Shown: in pieces, positions 42,284 to 54,371 of the stretch
How positions within the stretch are numbered: position 1 is the stretch's first letter
How the letters are laid out: each line of letters opens with the position of its first letter
DNA from: Poa pratensis
Lineage: Eukaryota; Streptophyta; Magnoliopsida; Poales; Poaceae
Direction: 5' to 3'
NCBI GenBank assembly: GCA_947311845.1
Contig: CAMZMU010000060.1
Coordinates: forward strand, 1,933,758 to 1,997,757
Length of the DNA stretch: 64,000 nucleotides
Program-made: the position numbers and the translations under genes
The notes under the pieces: model-generated
Database searches by the model: none
What the model was told of the DNA's origin: nothing
The model's input: the letters and a program-made list of their open reading frames with translations, nothing else

Positions 42284-42672
42284 GTCCTACAGCCTCGGAT
42301 GAAGGGCCGTAGCAGGTTAAAAACCAACGCCTTTAACCGAATTCCATATCACCCAATCTTGTCTCAGGATTTCCTGGGACACTTGGCAGGGAATCTCTGC
42401 ACAAAGCCTCATAATCCGGGTCTCTGATTTGACATGTCACTGACAACATATTATCCGGATCCATCAGGTACTTGAGTGTTTTTGACTAAATGACCCGCCT
42501 CCTCGGTTTCTGTGCTGACCGGCACACTTGATCCGCAGCACCGCTTCCAATTCTATGATCCACCGTGTGCTTGAAATACACGGCCACAGCTACGACCGCA
42601 AAGTTTTGGTTCACACCTGATCCAGCCACACCCCGGAAATCGTGCGGTAGTGCGCCCGTTACCATCTAGGGG

Positions 42673-42681
42673 CTATAAATA
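42673..42681 (+). promoter_or_regulatory. TATA box of the El-4 antisense gene
   Basis: CTATAAATA on the plus strand, followed by a pyrimidine-rich leader. The coding start is at 43318. A leader intron is likely between (..TTTCTTGCAG ends at about 43303), though its donor is not certain. Confidence 0.65.
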
Positions 42682-43317
42682 GGGGTGCGGGGTTCCTCTT
42701 CTTCTTCCCCGCACCTCCACTTCGAGAACTCCAACCGCGCCGTCGACGCCGCCGCGATCTCGCCCTTGCGACCTTGCCGCCGGAGACCTCGACAACATCG
42801 GAGAAAACTCGCCGAGCCGCGCACCGCGCCGCGCCGCCGTTCTCCCGGCTTCTTCTTCGCCGCACCACAACCGTGAGTTCTCTTCTTCCGGCCATGGCGA
42901 CCTCGAGCGAGTTCTTCTTTCGCCGTGAACTTGCACTGGCTCTCCCTAGATTCACTAGCAAATGAGTCCATTGCCTCGCCTTAGTGCATTGCCTAGATCT
43001 CCTTTCTAGGTTTTGCGCTAGATTGCCCCAGATCGGCTTGCCACTTCATGAACAGTTCCATCTTATTTTTACTCGGGATTTCATCTCTTTTTTACTGCTG
43101 CGGTAGATCTTTCGTAACCCTAGATCCTTACAAAAAGGTGTTTTTAGTTACTAGCCGAATCACTTCTCCGCAGTAATCGGGCAACTCTATCCGGGATATC
43201 CTTTACCGAATCCCTTAACAGCTGATTCGGTTATACCCTTATCCGACTTGTTCTAGACTTGATATTCCACATCTTCTAACTCGGCTATGTCCGATTTCTT
43301 GCAGGACTGATTCGGAT

Positions 43318-46300
43318 ATGCCGAAGCTTCCCCCCGGCAGCTGGGAGGGCTCTGATGTCACCAACGATGACTTGGAATGGCTGCGGAGCACCCGGCGTAT
43401 AACATCTAACGTTATATGCCGAAAACCGGGGAAGGAACTCCAACCGGTCATCCAACCGGGTGAACGCGTTGTATTTCTGGCGCACTTCGAGCGCGGATTC
43501 GGACTCCCAGCGAGTGACTTCTTCCGGAGATTCCTAGATTTCTTCGGCCTGCAGCCTCACCACCTTCCGGCTAACTCCTTTGTCTCCTATCTGCTTTTAC
43601 CTCCTTTATGGAGGGATATCTCGGTCTCTGGCCGACTATCGAAACCTGGGCGAAGTATTTCCACCTCCGGAAACATACTATCCCGGGTAGTGACCCGAAG
43701 GTGATGACCGCCTGTGGTGCGTCAAGCATTACCCCGAGGACGGGCTCCATCTTTCCCCGGATCACTGGCCTGGATACTTGCAAGAAATGGCAAAGTCCTT
43801 CCTCTACGTGAAGAGCGCTGAAGGCCATGATGCCCTCAATCTGCCCGAGTTCAAGATCGAGCCCCCGACAGCCGAACTGAATTTCAAATATCCGGCTGAC
43901 GCTCTCGCGGAGCTTCAAATCGTACACCAAACTCTAGAGGATTTCTGAGAAGGGCCTGCTCTCGGACGATCTCCTCCGAGCCTTCGTCTCTCGCCGTGTC
44001 AGTCCTTTACAACAACGTCAGCACAAGATTTGCCATATGAGCGGTCTGCTAGATCCTACCCGGATCAGCAAACATGACCTCACCAGAGCTTCCGTCAGGA
44101 GACGGGTAAACGCTATTGCCTTCACCGAGATGTCGGATAAGTGGAAATGGGGCGTGGAGCCGTTCCACCGAGACGCACTTCCACCTCAGGTTAGTTCATC
44201 ATCCCCGGATTAACCCATACTCCACCAAAATGCCATTGGACTAATCCGGATCTGCCTTGATTCTACTGCAGCTGTTCGACCGCCAGATCGCCGAAGATGG
44301 AGATCTTTCCACCAAGGTGGGCACGGGACCGCAGCCCGCTGCGCGAAGGCGAAGAGGATGCGGATACGGACGATTATTTGCCGATTCCGCGCGCCAAGCC
44401 TATCCGCAAGGGTAAGCAACCGTCTTTTACAACCTTTCCGAGGATGAAGATGATGATTGCTGGATCCTGGATCCTATTGATCCCATTCCGATTTCATGGT
44501 CACCACCTTGTGTTCCAGCCAAACCGGATGCTCAAGGGACATCTCGGAAACACCCTGACGCGTCCGGATCAGATGCCCCTCCAGCCAAGAGAATGAAGAA
44601 AACTGTCTCCAAACCGAATCGGCTGAAGGCCATGCCTACTACCAAGGGGTAATGCCAATTTTATTTGCTTTCTTCTTTTATTACCCGAGTCATCTTTATC
44701 CGAGTTAACTGTTTTATTTTACTCTATGCAGTGACGTCCTTGTCACCGAACAAACCCATTCATCCATCCTTTCTCCCATTCCTCCACTGGATACGGCCAT
44801 GGAGCACCAGTCTCCTAAAAGGCTGCCACTTCTCCCGCGCGTGCCACAACTGCCAAAACTCCCCCGCCGGATCTCGTCCCAGAGTCGGTTATTGACCTGG
44901 AGAGTGAGGAAATCTCGGGTTCGACCCGAGATTCAACTTGGCCACGTCCTCTGAAGGAGTTGGAGAAGGAGAAAGCCAAGACTTCGGCTAAGACATTGAC
45001 TAAGCCGGATCCTCTCCCTACCGCCAAGGCTCTGAATCAAGAGCAGCAGAAGAAGAAGAAACTGCAGCAGCAGCAACCTCTCGAGAAGCAGCAGAAACAG
45101 AAACAGGAAGCATCTAAACCACCCCAGCAAGCGTCACAGAACCAACCTAAGCAGTCAGACCCTGCCAAGACCTCGAGCGCATCACCTCTGCCTAAGCCGA
45201 CTCCGGTTTCTTTTGGCACAACTCCAACAACCTCGGATAAGCAGATGGTCGCTAGTAAACCGGCTTCCGCCGCTCCATCAGTGACTCGGGTGCATGATCA
45301 GCTCTCTGAGGCGATTACTCGTGCCCGACTTAGCGGCCAGGTCTTGCCGAATCTCCGCACTCCGGGCGGCGACAAACTCGGCTCCGCAGAGGAATTTGTT
45401 AAGGCTTGGAACGCTGCGGACCTTGCCGAAGGCTCTTCTACAACAGCATCGCCACATCCGGCTGGGCCTAGCCGGATGTTTCAATCTCTACACTCTGTGC
45501 AGGCCTCGGTTACTGAAGCTAACCGGGTCTTCGAGGTAACAAAGCCGAATCTCGCTTTTAATTCACCATGATCACTCTATACTATCCCCAGTCCCCGAGA
45601 TTCGGGTCGAATGACTGATACTCCTCGAGTAAGAAAGTCATCCGGCTTGAATCTCTAACATTTGATCATAGACTTTGTGCTAGCCAAACAAAAAATCGTG
45701 GGACTTCCAGTCCCCGAGTCTCTTTTCAAATTGATTCGGTCAACTTTCTTTTTTATTAATCTCGGGCCTCCAGTCCCCGAGATTCGTTTTGGCTTCACGC
45801 TGTTAGTCTCGGGTGCCAGTCCCCGAGACTCTTTTTACGCCATTAACTCCTCTTCTTTCAGGAAACCACAACTGCTCGCAGCCGGATCTTTAAACAGCTA
45901 GTCCTGCAGCACCAGGCCCTCCAAGCTTCCTTTGATGCGCAAAGTGAGGAGATGAAAAAGAAAGATCAGGAGCACAAGCGCGCTTTATCGGAGGAGAAGT
46001 CAGAAGTGACCGGCTCCTGCGGGAGCTTGACCGAGTTGGAAAAGTGAAGGACAAGCTCAAAAAGACCGGGATACGCTGCAGAGGGAGAAAGACTCGATCC
46101 AGAAGGAGCGAGATACTTTCAAAGCCGGGATTGAGAAGCGGGCTGAATTGGACAAGAAAATCCAAACGCACGTTGCAGCCGCTGAGGCCGAAGCTCAAGC
46201 GGCGAAAGATGATCTGGCTGCTCACCAGGCGATCAGCGCGAAATGGCTTGCTGATCTCGCTATCCTCAATGAAGACATGGATCGTAAGCTTGCCGAATCC

Positions 46301-47257
46301 CTTCTTTCCCTTCTGCTCTTATCCGCCTCATAATTTTTATTCCTTCTCGTCTAACTCAGTGTTAGCTCATCTATATGTAGGAGAGTTTACCAGCATCCGG
46401 TTTCAAGCCGCCAAAGCTGTGAGAGATGCCCGAGCTGAGAGGGCTAAGATTGCTGGGGCCCTCTGCCAGAGACGTGGGATATTGAAGACCACATTACTGC
46501 ACTGAAAGCTCGGATTGCTCCTTTAAAGGAGTCCCACACTGCTCTGTTCAATGCTAGTCTCAAAGCCCACCAAGTTCTGTTTCCTGAAGTTCGGCAAGCC
46601 CAGTCAGCGGACGAGCTAATCAAAGACCTGGATCGGGCAGAGACCCGGCTAAGGCAGTGGAGATCTTCGTCCGCCCGCGCTGGTGCTGACGCAGGTTTGC
46701 TATTCATCATGTCTTGGTATGAGCTCATTGATCTTGCCACAGTACGCTCCCTTCGCCAGGGTTCTTCATGGGCTTCAGATCCAGACCGGATCAAGATCCG
46801 TGAGGAAGCTGCTAACTTTATGGCCGAATTCGCCAACACCAAGCATCTTGATCTGCAAGCTCCGATCTACTCGGATGGGGAAGATTCTGAAGAGGAGGAA
46901 TCAGATGATGCCTCACTTGACGACTACGCCGAGTCTGAGGCCGACTCTGGTGATTCGGCTGACTTCGCCGAACAACCTGCAGCTTGCGACTCGGCCAAGA
47001 CCTCCAAGATGCCAGCCAGTGATTCGGCTGACACTGCCGAACAAGCTGTAATCCAAACTTCCAAGACGTCATCCACTGATTCGGCTAAGGCCACAGAGCA
47101 AATCACCGCCAAGACGTCAGTTGATCCGGATGTTTCCGAATCTGCCAAGCCCTCAAGCTCTCCGTCCAAAGTCATTCCTGCAAGTGAGGACCCTATCTCA
47201 ACCGAGGTTCCTCCATCATCCGAGTCCATCCCTGCAACCGAGACGCCTGCAGCCTAG
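43318..47257 (+). pseudogene. El-4 antisense gene: Transposase_28-like protein with coiled coil, multi-exon
   Basis: Plus strand, against the element. ATG at 43318 (MPKLPPGSWEGSDV..). The N-terminal domain has GERVVFLAHFERGFGLPASDFF, FLDFFGLQPHHLPANS, FMEGYLGLWPTIETWAKYFHL, the pattern of the plant family called 'putative gypsy type transposon' (Pfam Transposase_28). Apparent introns are 44190-44271, 44649-44731, 45536-45861 and 46284-46380, all GT-AG. Middle exons are Gln/Lys/Pro-rich, then a coiled coil (about 45900-46283), ending in a Ser/Asp/Glu-rich tail with stop 47255-47257. At least four frameshifts occur within exons. Function is unknown. El-3 carries a homologue. Confidence 0.75.
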
Positions 47258-47901
47258 GCTTCGTCCTGATTTATCTTAATGAAAAAACGTTAAATCCCCG
47301 GTATGCCGGGAGCAGATGTAATATACAATTTTAAGTTCCTTCGAGACTATTTCTATTTTGCTTAACGATCCGGACCAGGTTTATGTTGGATCATTTTAAA
47401 CCGAGTCCCCGAGTGTGTTTTCTTGTTTACTATTTTTACCGGATCTTTGCTCTTGTCTACCTTTTAGGTGTTTGACAGTCGAGTCACAAGATAGGAAACA
47501 TAGCATACAATACTTGAACATTCGAGTTTTGGTTTAGAATCATCTAACATAAACAAGAAAGAAATAACAGGGGTTAGTAAACGACATGTGCCGAATCGGT
47601 TTCGGACCGAGTCCCCGAGTCCATTTTCATGTTTCCCATATTCTCCACCTCTGCTCTTGACTACCATTTTGGTGTTTGTCAGTCGAGTCACGAGATCAAC
47701 AACACAGCATACATTACTTGAATTTTTGGGACGAAGTTCAAAACAATTCGACACATGAACGGTATGGACAAAACAGTAGTAAAAAACACATGCATAAGAA
47801 CAAGGCAGTCCCCGAGTCCAGACTCGGATTGCCGAAATTTCATTCATGATAAACTGAGATACATACATTGCACCCTTAAGAGTAAAAGGGTCGAAGCAGA
47901 G
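47258..47901. other. El-4 intergenic spacer between convergent antisense gene and integrase
   Basis: Holds two related blocks of about 180 bp (near 47395-47530 and 47610-47730) sharing GAGTCCCCGAGT..TTTT, GACAGTCGAGTCAC(A/G)AGAT and ACATAGCATACA-like words: a diverged tandem repeat. No protein domain. Confidence 0.5.
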
Positions 47902-49171
47902 CTACATTCCAGGGTCGCTTGGTTTCCTCTCCGGGTCTGTCCAGGCCATCCTTCCTTTGTTCCTGTGCATAGCCTTGCTCACAATGAATGGTCCCTCCCA
48001 TGGAGGTGATAACTTATGTCGACCCTTGCTGCGCTGCACCAGCCTTAGTACTAGATCTCCTTCATGAAATACACGAGGGCTGATCTTCCGACTATGATAA
48101 CGTCGGAGACCCTGCTGATATACTGCTGTCCGAGACAGGGCCAATTCCCTTGCTTCCTCTAGCAGATCCACTGCATCTTCCCGAGCCTCTTTTGCCTCGG
48201 TTTCCGTATACATTGTCACCCTTGGTGCATCATATTCTATGTCAGTGGGTAGCACTGCTTCTGCCCCATATACCAGAAAAAATGGCGTATAGCCAGTTGA
48301 CCTATTCGGCGTGGTCCTTAGACCCCATAGTACTGATGGTATTTCATCTATCCAGCACCCCGGAGTCTTTACCAGGGGTTCTATTAACCGGGCTTTTATC
48401 CCAGCTAATACCAACGCATTTGATCTTTCCACCTGTCCATTGGACTCTGGGTGTGCCACTGAGGCTATATCTAACCGGATCCCCTTATTCATGCAGAATC
48501 GGGCAAACTCTCCCACAGCAAAGTTCGTGCCATTATCCGAGATGATGCTGTGGGGGTAACCGTATCTCAAAATGATTTCTTTCAGGAAAGTTACAGCCGA
48601 ATGACCATCCACTTTCCGGATCGGTTTTACCTCTATCCACTTGGTGAACTTATCTACCATCACCAGCATATGTGTCATGTTGCCCCTAGCCGGCTTGAAT
48701 TCTCCCACCATATCCAAACACCATACAGCAAACGGCCAAGTGATAGGTATTGTTTTGAGCGCCGATGCGGGTAGGTGTGTCTGCTTGGCAAACCTTTGGC
48801 ATCCTTCACATTTCGGACTATGTCCTCTGCATCTGCATGAGCAGTGGGCCAGTAAAACCCATGCCGAAACACTTAGCCACCAGGGCTCTTGTACTGCAAT
48901 GATGCCCACATTCTCCTTGATGTATCTCCAGGAGCATCTCCTTGCCCTCGGCTGGCTCCACACAACGTTGTAGCACCTCGGTTGCACTCCTTTTGTATAA
49001 CTCCTTATTTATGATGGTGTAACCCTTGGATCTCCTCTGCACTCGCCTAGCTTCGGTTTCATCATTTGGTAAACTCCCCTCCGACATGAACTTCATGATT
49101 TCTTCAGCCCATTCCGGTACTGGATGTAAAGGGAATAAGTGTTCATCTATTTCCACTGGTTCGGCCGCCAT
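47902..49171 (-). pseudogene. pol: El-4 integrase
   Basis: Minus strand. The zinc region begins in the frame from 49171 (LEIHQGECGHHCSTRALVAKCF). A frameshift near 48840 leads to the frame ending at 47902: CEGCQRFAKQTHLPA, WCLDMVGEFKPARGN, ISDNGTNFAVGEF, NGQVERSNALVLAGI, then LSPPWEGPFIVSKAM. The catalytic D, D and E are all present. The C-terminus ends ..DPERKPSDPGM. Sequence is clearly diverged from El-2 and El-3 integrases, which share WGLD and NAEVLKGL. Confidence 0.9.
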
Positions 49172-49247
49172 TATCTCTTCTATCAGCCTTTGTCCATTCC
49201 CTAAGATTCGGTTAGCACCATCTTCTCTCTTCCCCTTTTTCCTAAGA

Positions 49248-51278
49248 TTAGAGTAGCATTACCGAGTCTCGGTTCGCAGTCCCCGAGTCTCGCCATGCAG
49301 TCCCCGGGTCCTCCCAAATGTACCCGACATCAACATTCATAGGAACAGCTTCAGATTCTTGCTTCGGGATAAAAATCGACTCGGAATCAGGTGAAGGTTT
49401 GATTGAAGGGATCCTTAGGTGATTCAAGGATATCCCGGGTGGGATTGCATCCCTAGACGACCCGAGTTTTGACAAGATATCAGCAGCTTCGTTCTCCAGC
49501 CGAGGTATGTGCTTGTACTCGCAACCTTCAAAAAACCCTGAAATTTTCTGGACATGAAATCGATATAGTGCCATATTGGCATCCAGGGCATCCCAATTTC
49601 CAGAAGACTGCTGCACCACTAAATCTGAATCACCAAAACATTCTATCCGGCGGATGCCGATGTCCTTAGCCACATTAAGCCCATGGATCAGTGCCTCATA
49701 TTCGGCCACATTGTTTGATGCTGAAAAATGAATCTGCAATACATATCGCAACTGATCTTGCTTTGGTGATGTGAGTACTATCCCAGCACCCAGTCCGATT
49801 TTGGTTTTGGAGCCATCAAAGTGCAACTTCCAGTAATTGTAATCCGGCTTGGGTGGTTCATATTGCATCTCTGCCCAGTCACAAAGGAAATCCGGTAAAG
49901 CTTGAGACTTGATAGCATCTCTTCTCTCATAATGCGGGGTGTAAGGAGACACTTCTATTGCCCATTTGGCAACTCGGCCAGTCGCATCTTTGCACCCAAT
50001 GATCTCCGAGATTGGAGCTTCGCATACAACGGTGATCGGATGCTCCTGGAAGTAATGTTTCAACTTCTTGGCCGCCAGGTATACACCATATGTCATTTTT
50101 TGGTAGTGAGGATAATTTTGCTTTGAGGTTGAGATCACCTCGCTTAAATAGTACACCGGTCTTTGCACGGATCTACCCTCCTCATCTCGCTCTACCACTA
50201 TAACCACACTTACGACTCGGTTAGTGGCCGCAATGTAAAGTAACATTGGTTCATTCGGCAAAGGTGACGCCAGAATTGGTGCAGTGGACAACATCTTTTT
50301 TAATTCATTGAAAGCCGAATCTGCTTGCGGGGTCCACGTGAACCCGGTGCTCTTTCTCATCAATTGATATAAGGGCAAGGCTTTTTCTCCTAGCCGACTC
50401 ACAAATCGACTTAGCGAGGCTAGACACCCGGTAAATTTTTGTACATCTTTTAGACATTTAGGCAATTTCATGTTTTCTATGGCCCGGATCTTAGCCGGAT
50501 TCACTTCGATACCTCGGCTCGATACAAGGAAACCGAGCAACTTTCCAGCTGGGACCCCAAAGGTGCACTTATCCGGATTCAATTTCAACCGGTACTTTCT
50601 CAAGTTTACAAATGTTTCCTCGAGATCCTCGAGGAGAGTACGTTTTTCTTTAGTTTTGATGACAATATCATCGACATACACCTGCACATTTTTGCCCATT
50701 TGAGATTGTAAGCACTTCTGCATACATCTCTGATAAGTTGCACCGGCATTTCTCAAACCGAAACACATGACACGATAGCAATACGCCCCATACGGGGTAA
50801 TAAAAGCAGTCTTTATTTGATCTTTGGGGTTCAGTGGTATCTGGTGAAAACCAGAGTACGCATCAATAAAAGACAACAACTCACACCCAGCAGTAGAATC
50901 GATCACTTGATCAATCCGAGGTAAAGGAAACGGATCCTTCGGGCACGCCTTGTTCAGGTTGGTGAAGTCGATGCACATACGCCACACCTTGACCACCGCT
51001 GGTTCATCCTTCTTCTTCTCTACCAGAACCGGATTGGATATCCAGTCTGGATGCAACACCTCCATAATGAATCCGGCTGCAAGTAGCTTAGCCAGCTCAT
51101 CAAGCACCACTTTTCTTCGGTCATCTGAAAGACGACGAGTCGGTTGCCTCACCGGCTTCACCTCCGGCCGGACAAATAAAGAGTGCTCTGCCAACTCCCT
51201 CGGAACACCAGGCAGGTCCTTAGCCGACCATGCGAAGATATCCCGATTCTCACGGAGGAAGTGACAGAGCGCGCTTTC
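49248..51278 (-). CDS. pol: El-4 reverse transcriptase-RNase H
   Basis: One open frame on the minus strand follows the UAG at 51279-51281 and runs to a stop at 49248. Reverse transcriptase: WRMCIDFTNLNKACPKDPFPLP, LLSFIDAYSGFHQIPL, CFGLRNAGATYQR, catalytic YVDD at 50667-50678, GKLLGFLVSSRGIEVNP. Connection: RPVYYLSEVISTSKQNYPHYQK. RNase H: LHFDGSKTKIGLGAG, NNVAEYEALIHGL, CFGDSDLVVQQ, HIPRLENEAADILSK. All catalytic residues are intact and the domain pair is complete, about 650 residues. Translation would need readthrough of the UAG. A stop before integrase separates the last enzyme. Confidence 0.92.
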   Translation of the reverse strand, partial: ESALCHFLRENRDIFAWSAKDLPGVPRELAEHSLFVRPEVKPVRQPTRRLSDDRRKVVLDELAKLLAAGFIMEVLHPDWISNPVLVEKKKDEPAVVKVWRMCIDFTNLNKACPKDPFPLPRIDQVIDSTAGCELLSFIDAYSGFHQIPLNPKDQIKTAFITPYGAYCYRVMCFGLRNAGATYQRCMQKCLQSQMGKNVQVYVDDIVIKTKEKRTLLEDLEETFVNLRKYRLKLNPDKCTFGVPAGKLLGFLVSSRGIEVNPAKIRAIENMKLPKCLKDVQKFTGCLASLSRFVSRLGEKALPLYQLMRKSTGFTWTPQADSAFNELKKMLSTAPILASPLPNEPMLLYIAATNRVVSVVIVVERDEEGRSVQRPVYYLSEVISTSKQNYPHYQKMTYGVYLAAKKLKHYFQEHPITVVCEAPISEIIGCKDATGRVAKWAIEVSPYTPHYERRDAIKSQALPDFLCDWAEMQYEPPKPDYNYWKLHFDGSKTKIGLGAGIVLTSPKQDQLRYVLQIHFSASNNVAEYEALIHGLNVAKDIGIRRIECFGDSDLVVQQSSGNWDALDANMALYRFHVQKISGFFEGCEYKHIPRLENEAADILSKLGSSRDAIPPGISLNHLRIPSIKPSPDSESIFIPKQESEAVPMNVDVGYIWEDPGTAWRDSGTANRDSVMLL

Positions 51279-51284
51279 CTATTT
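51265..51284 (-). promoter_or_regulatory. Candidate stop-codon readthrough site between PR and RT in El-4
   Basis: On the minus strand AAATAGGAAAGCGCGCT with UAG at 51279-51281. The flanking frames are the same and contain no other stop. The protein sequence on both sides has diverged from El-2/El-3, but the 17 bases have not. Confidence 0.6.
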
Positions 51285-52034
51285 CTCGCCCAACCCGGCA
51301 CCAATGATGGCCATGCGCTCCGGATTCTCCGGGTCAATGGGGATCTTCTTTGTCTCCTTGGGCACCTCAAATGTTGCACCTGCATCCGGATTGGTCATGG
51401 CCAGCACACCGAGCTGAGCTGACTTTGCCATTGCCACTACTTCATGCATCTTGCTCTTCTCCGCCTGGATCACCAACGACTCGGCTAAGGTGGAACCAAC
51501 CGTGGCACACTGTATGGCCTTCTTGTAATCTCCCGCAACGGTGATGATACCATTTGGGCCAGGCATCTTCATCTTGAGGTAGGCAACATGAGTGGATATC
51601 ATGAACTTGGCTAATGCCGGCCTGCCGAGCAGAGCATGGTATGGGCTCTCCAAGTCTACCACCTCGAATTCGAGACTCTCCAGTCTGTGATTGTCCTTGG
51701 TACCAAACAGCACATCCACCCAGATCTTTCCCATTGGGGAACAAGACACCCCGGGTACTATACCATGGAAGGTGCAACTGCTCTGCTGCAGCTGATTCGG
51801 CGAATAACCCAACTTGACCATTGTGTCCCGATACATGATGTTTATAGCACTGCCATTGTCAACCAAGACTCGAGTGAATTTCACATTAATCTTTGGTCCA
51901 ACCAAAGTCGGATCCACCACCAGTGCGTAGTTTCCTGGGCTGGGCATAACCCTGGGATTATCAGCCCTACTCCAAGTGATCTCCTGCTCGGACCAGTTCA
52001 GGTATTTTGGTACTGCTGGTGTGACTGCATTCAC
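51279..52034 (-). CDS. pol: El-4 aspartic protease region
   Basis: Open minus-strand frame of 251 codons. The active site is VLVDNGSAINIMY near 51860, followed by SCSPMGKIWVDVLFGTKDN and PYHALLGRPALAKFMISTHVAYLKMKMP, the plant gypsy protease pattern. It ends GAGLGEK and UAG. It is continuous in frame with reverse transcriptase across the UAG. The domain looks intact, but gag before it is frameshifted. Confidence 0.87.
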   Translation of the reverse strand: MNAVTPAVPKYLNWSEQEITWSRADNPRVMPSPGNYALVVDPTLVGPKINVKFTRVLVDNGSAINIMYRDTMVKLGYSPNQLQQSSCTFHGIVPGVSCSPMGKIWVDVLFGTKDNHRLESLEFEVVDLESPYHALLGRPALAKFMISTHVAYLKMKMPGPNGIITVAGDYKKAIQCATVGSTLAESLVIQAEKSKMHEVVAMAKSAQLGVLAMTNPDAGATFEVPKETKKIPIDPENPERMAIIGAGLGEK

Positions 52035-54371
52035 CTCCTTCGCCCTTCGTAGCTGACTTTTTTGTCAGTTGGCTCGGTCACAAAAACCACATAGCTTTGA
52101 TGAGCTTCCTTGTAATCATTTCCGGGGTATCCACCTTGCCGACTTGGACCTGCATTGTTGTTGCCTCCCATATTTACCAGGTTAACCGGCTTTGTGGCTG
52201 CCGGCCTTGGAGCTCCTTCGTTCACCGGGGTTGCATTGGCTCCGGATAAAGGCGTATTTGGCCTGAAATTCGGTCTAGGAGCACCTCTCTGAGGTGGCCC
52301 TCTCTGACCTTCCGCCTGGATGCGATGATGCCAGCTACAATTCCGAGTTGAATGATTGGCCGGCTTGCGTGGGTCTGTTGTGTGATAACGGCAAGGCCCA
52401 TCTATCATTGCCTCAAAAGTTAAAGGTGGACTCGGTCCATCCCACACTTTCTTTGGCCAAGCACCTTGATTCGGCCTCCAAGCTGGACCCTCATTTTTTG
52501 GTCTCTGGCTATCAGGATGATCCATATTTACTGCAGCAACCTGGTCTGAGCCGTATCTGTAATCCGGATCTCTCCTTTTATAACCGAATCATGTCGGTCA
52601 CTGGGCCTCAATGGTCCTGTTCGGTTGTTGACCGGTTGCCTCCTGCTAGTTCCCACCGCATCCAACGCTGGCTGCGTCGGATCGCCAAGAGCATATGTAT
52701 CTGCTATCCGGATCATTTCAGCCAGTGTCTTTGGCATATCTCTCTGGAGCTTCTGCCAGAGCGGGGTGCCATGTCGGCAACCCTGCGCAAACCAAGAAAT
52801 GGCCTGCTCCTCCACAACACCTTCACAAGAATTGCGAATGTTGCTCCACCGAGTCAAAAATTCTCGGTCTGTCTCCCGCTCTTCCTGTCTGCACGCAGAC
52901 AAGAGCTGAGGTCGGTTTGGCCTCTTGTACGTGCTGGAGAAGTTGCTGTAAAAGCCTGTTCCAAATCCATCCAAGAGTTGATACTGCCCTCTGGCAAATT
53001 GTTCAGCCAAATCCGGGCTGGCCCTTCCAACATATGCGGGAGATACCGGACCGCCCATCGGCGATTGCCCCCCGCAATGTGCACCGAGGATACATAGTCT
53101 ATCAGCCAATCCTGTGGCTTGGTGCTGCCGTTATACGGCTTTGTGATTCGGCCAAGCTGAAACAATGGCACATTTGGCTCGTTCATTATCCGAGGTCCAA
53201 AGCAGGAGGACCTGGTGGGCCTTGCTCTTCCAGCCTCTCGGACTGATAAATCCTATCCAACCTGAGACGCTGATCATCCGGAGCCAATGTCCGAGGTCCC
53301 AGCCTGGACGCAAGTGCATTATCATACGTTTGGTATCCGGCTCGCGCCATAGCCGAATTACCATCATCATAGTGGTAGCCCGCCTGGCCCCACCTTGTTG
53401 CTGCGCTTGCACCATCATTGCTGCTCCTGCCGGGGTTGATTCTGCCCAGGAGGACGAGGTGGTTGACCTCGGCCAGCCGAATTGCCCCTTCCGGCTCCCG
53501 GATTGCCTTGACCGCCATTGTTTCTGCTCTGGCCACCTCTTCCTTGTGCCGCTAGTTGCTTGCCGGCATACTCGGCATCATAGGCCTGCAGCTGCTTGCT
53601 CTTGCCCGAATTCACGCTCTGAGCCCGGTCAACTCCGACATGTGGAGATGACGCTTGCCCCTTGGATCTCTGGCTAACAGCCTTAGCCGACACTACCACT
53701 CGAGAACCACCAGCGTCCGGATTAGCTTTCCGAAAAGCCTCATTCTGCCGGTTACACACATCAACCAGCTCATTGACTCTTTCTGCCTGCTTGCGCCAAG
53801 CATCCCCGGTTAAAGTGGTTAACTCGGCTCGCGCTGCCGCTGCAGCCCTAAGATTCTTGGCCGGGGAGCTATACACCGGCTTGCCTGTACCCGATCTATG
53901 ACTAGTAGCCTTACTCGAGCTCGATCTTGCGGCTCTAGCTAACTCGTCATTGAGGTCCTTACCCCTGTTGCGCAAGTCAACTCTCTTGCGTGGGTGAGGC
54001 GCTACTGGAGTGAAACCATCGGTGATACCATTGGCAGCATTGTACTCTCTCATGTCTCTATCAAATGCTTGCCTAGACTCTACCACCAACCGGGCTTCTC
54101 TTTGCAACCTCAGGCGCTCTGCCTCTAACTGAGCTATAGTAAGCTCTACATTTGACCCGGGCGCCACTGGCCGAGCCAACTTTTCGAGGACATCCTCTAA
54201 GGGAGCCTCCATACTTGACATGCCAAGTGGGCCAACCGGATCTGGTTTCTCCTTTGGGAATTTCGCCGTCCGAGTCGGCTTGTCAACCGGATCGGTTGGT
54301 GTGATCAGCTCCTCGGGTATGCTGTTGCCGGCATCTCCTTTGCCAGCTCCAGCACTTGCTCCGGTCATCAT
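52035..54371 (-). pseudogene. gag: El-4 gag
   Basis: The likely start is ATG at 54371 or 54368 (MTGASAGAGKGDAGN). An N-terminal segment is rich in Ala/Arg and coiled (TIAQLEAERLRLQREARLVVESRQAF), then comes a Gly/Arg/Gln-rich part to 53415. After frameshifts the capsid domain follows: DWLIDYVSSVHIAGGN, ARIWLNNLPEGSINSWMDLEQAF, EERETDREFLTRWSNIRN, WQKLQRDMPKTLAEMIRIADTYA. The C/H zinc motif is CRYHTTDPRKPANHSTRNC near 52390. Frames change near 53420, 53190, 52960 and 52530. It is longer at the N-terminus than El-2/El-3 gags. Confidence 0.8.

Noticed and set aside
44412..44420. A possible GTAAGC splice donor after the second exon of the El-4 antisense gene
   Set aside because: The following bases still read as coding (NLSEDEDDDCW..), so a frameshift is more likely than an intron there.
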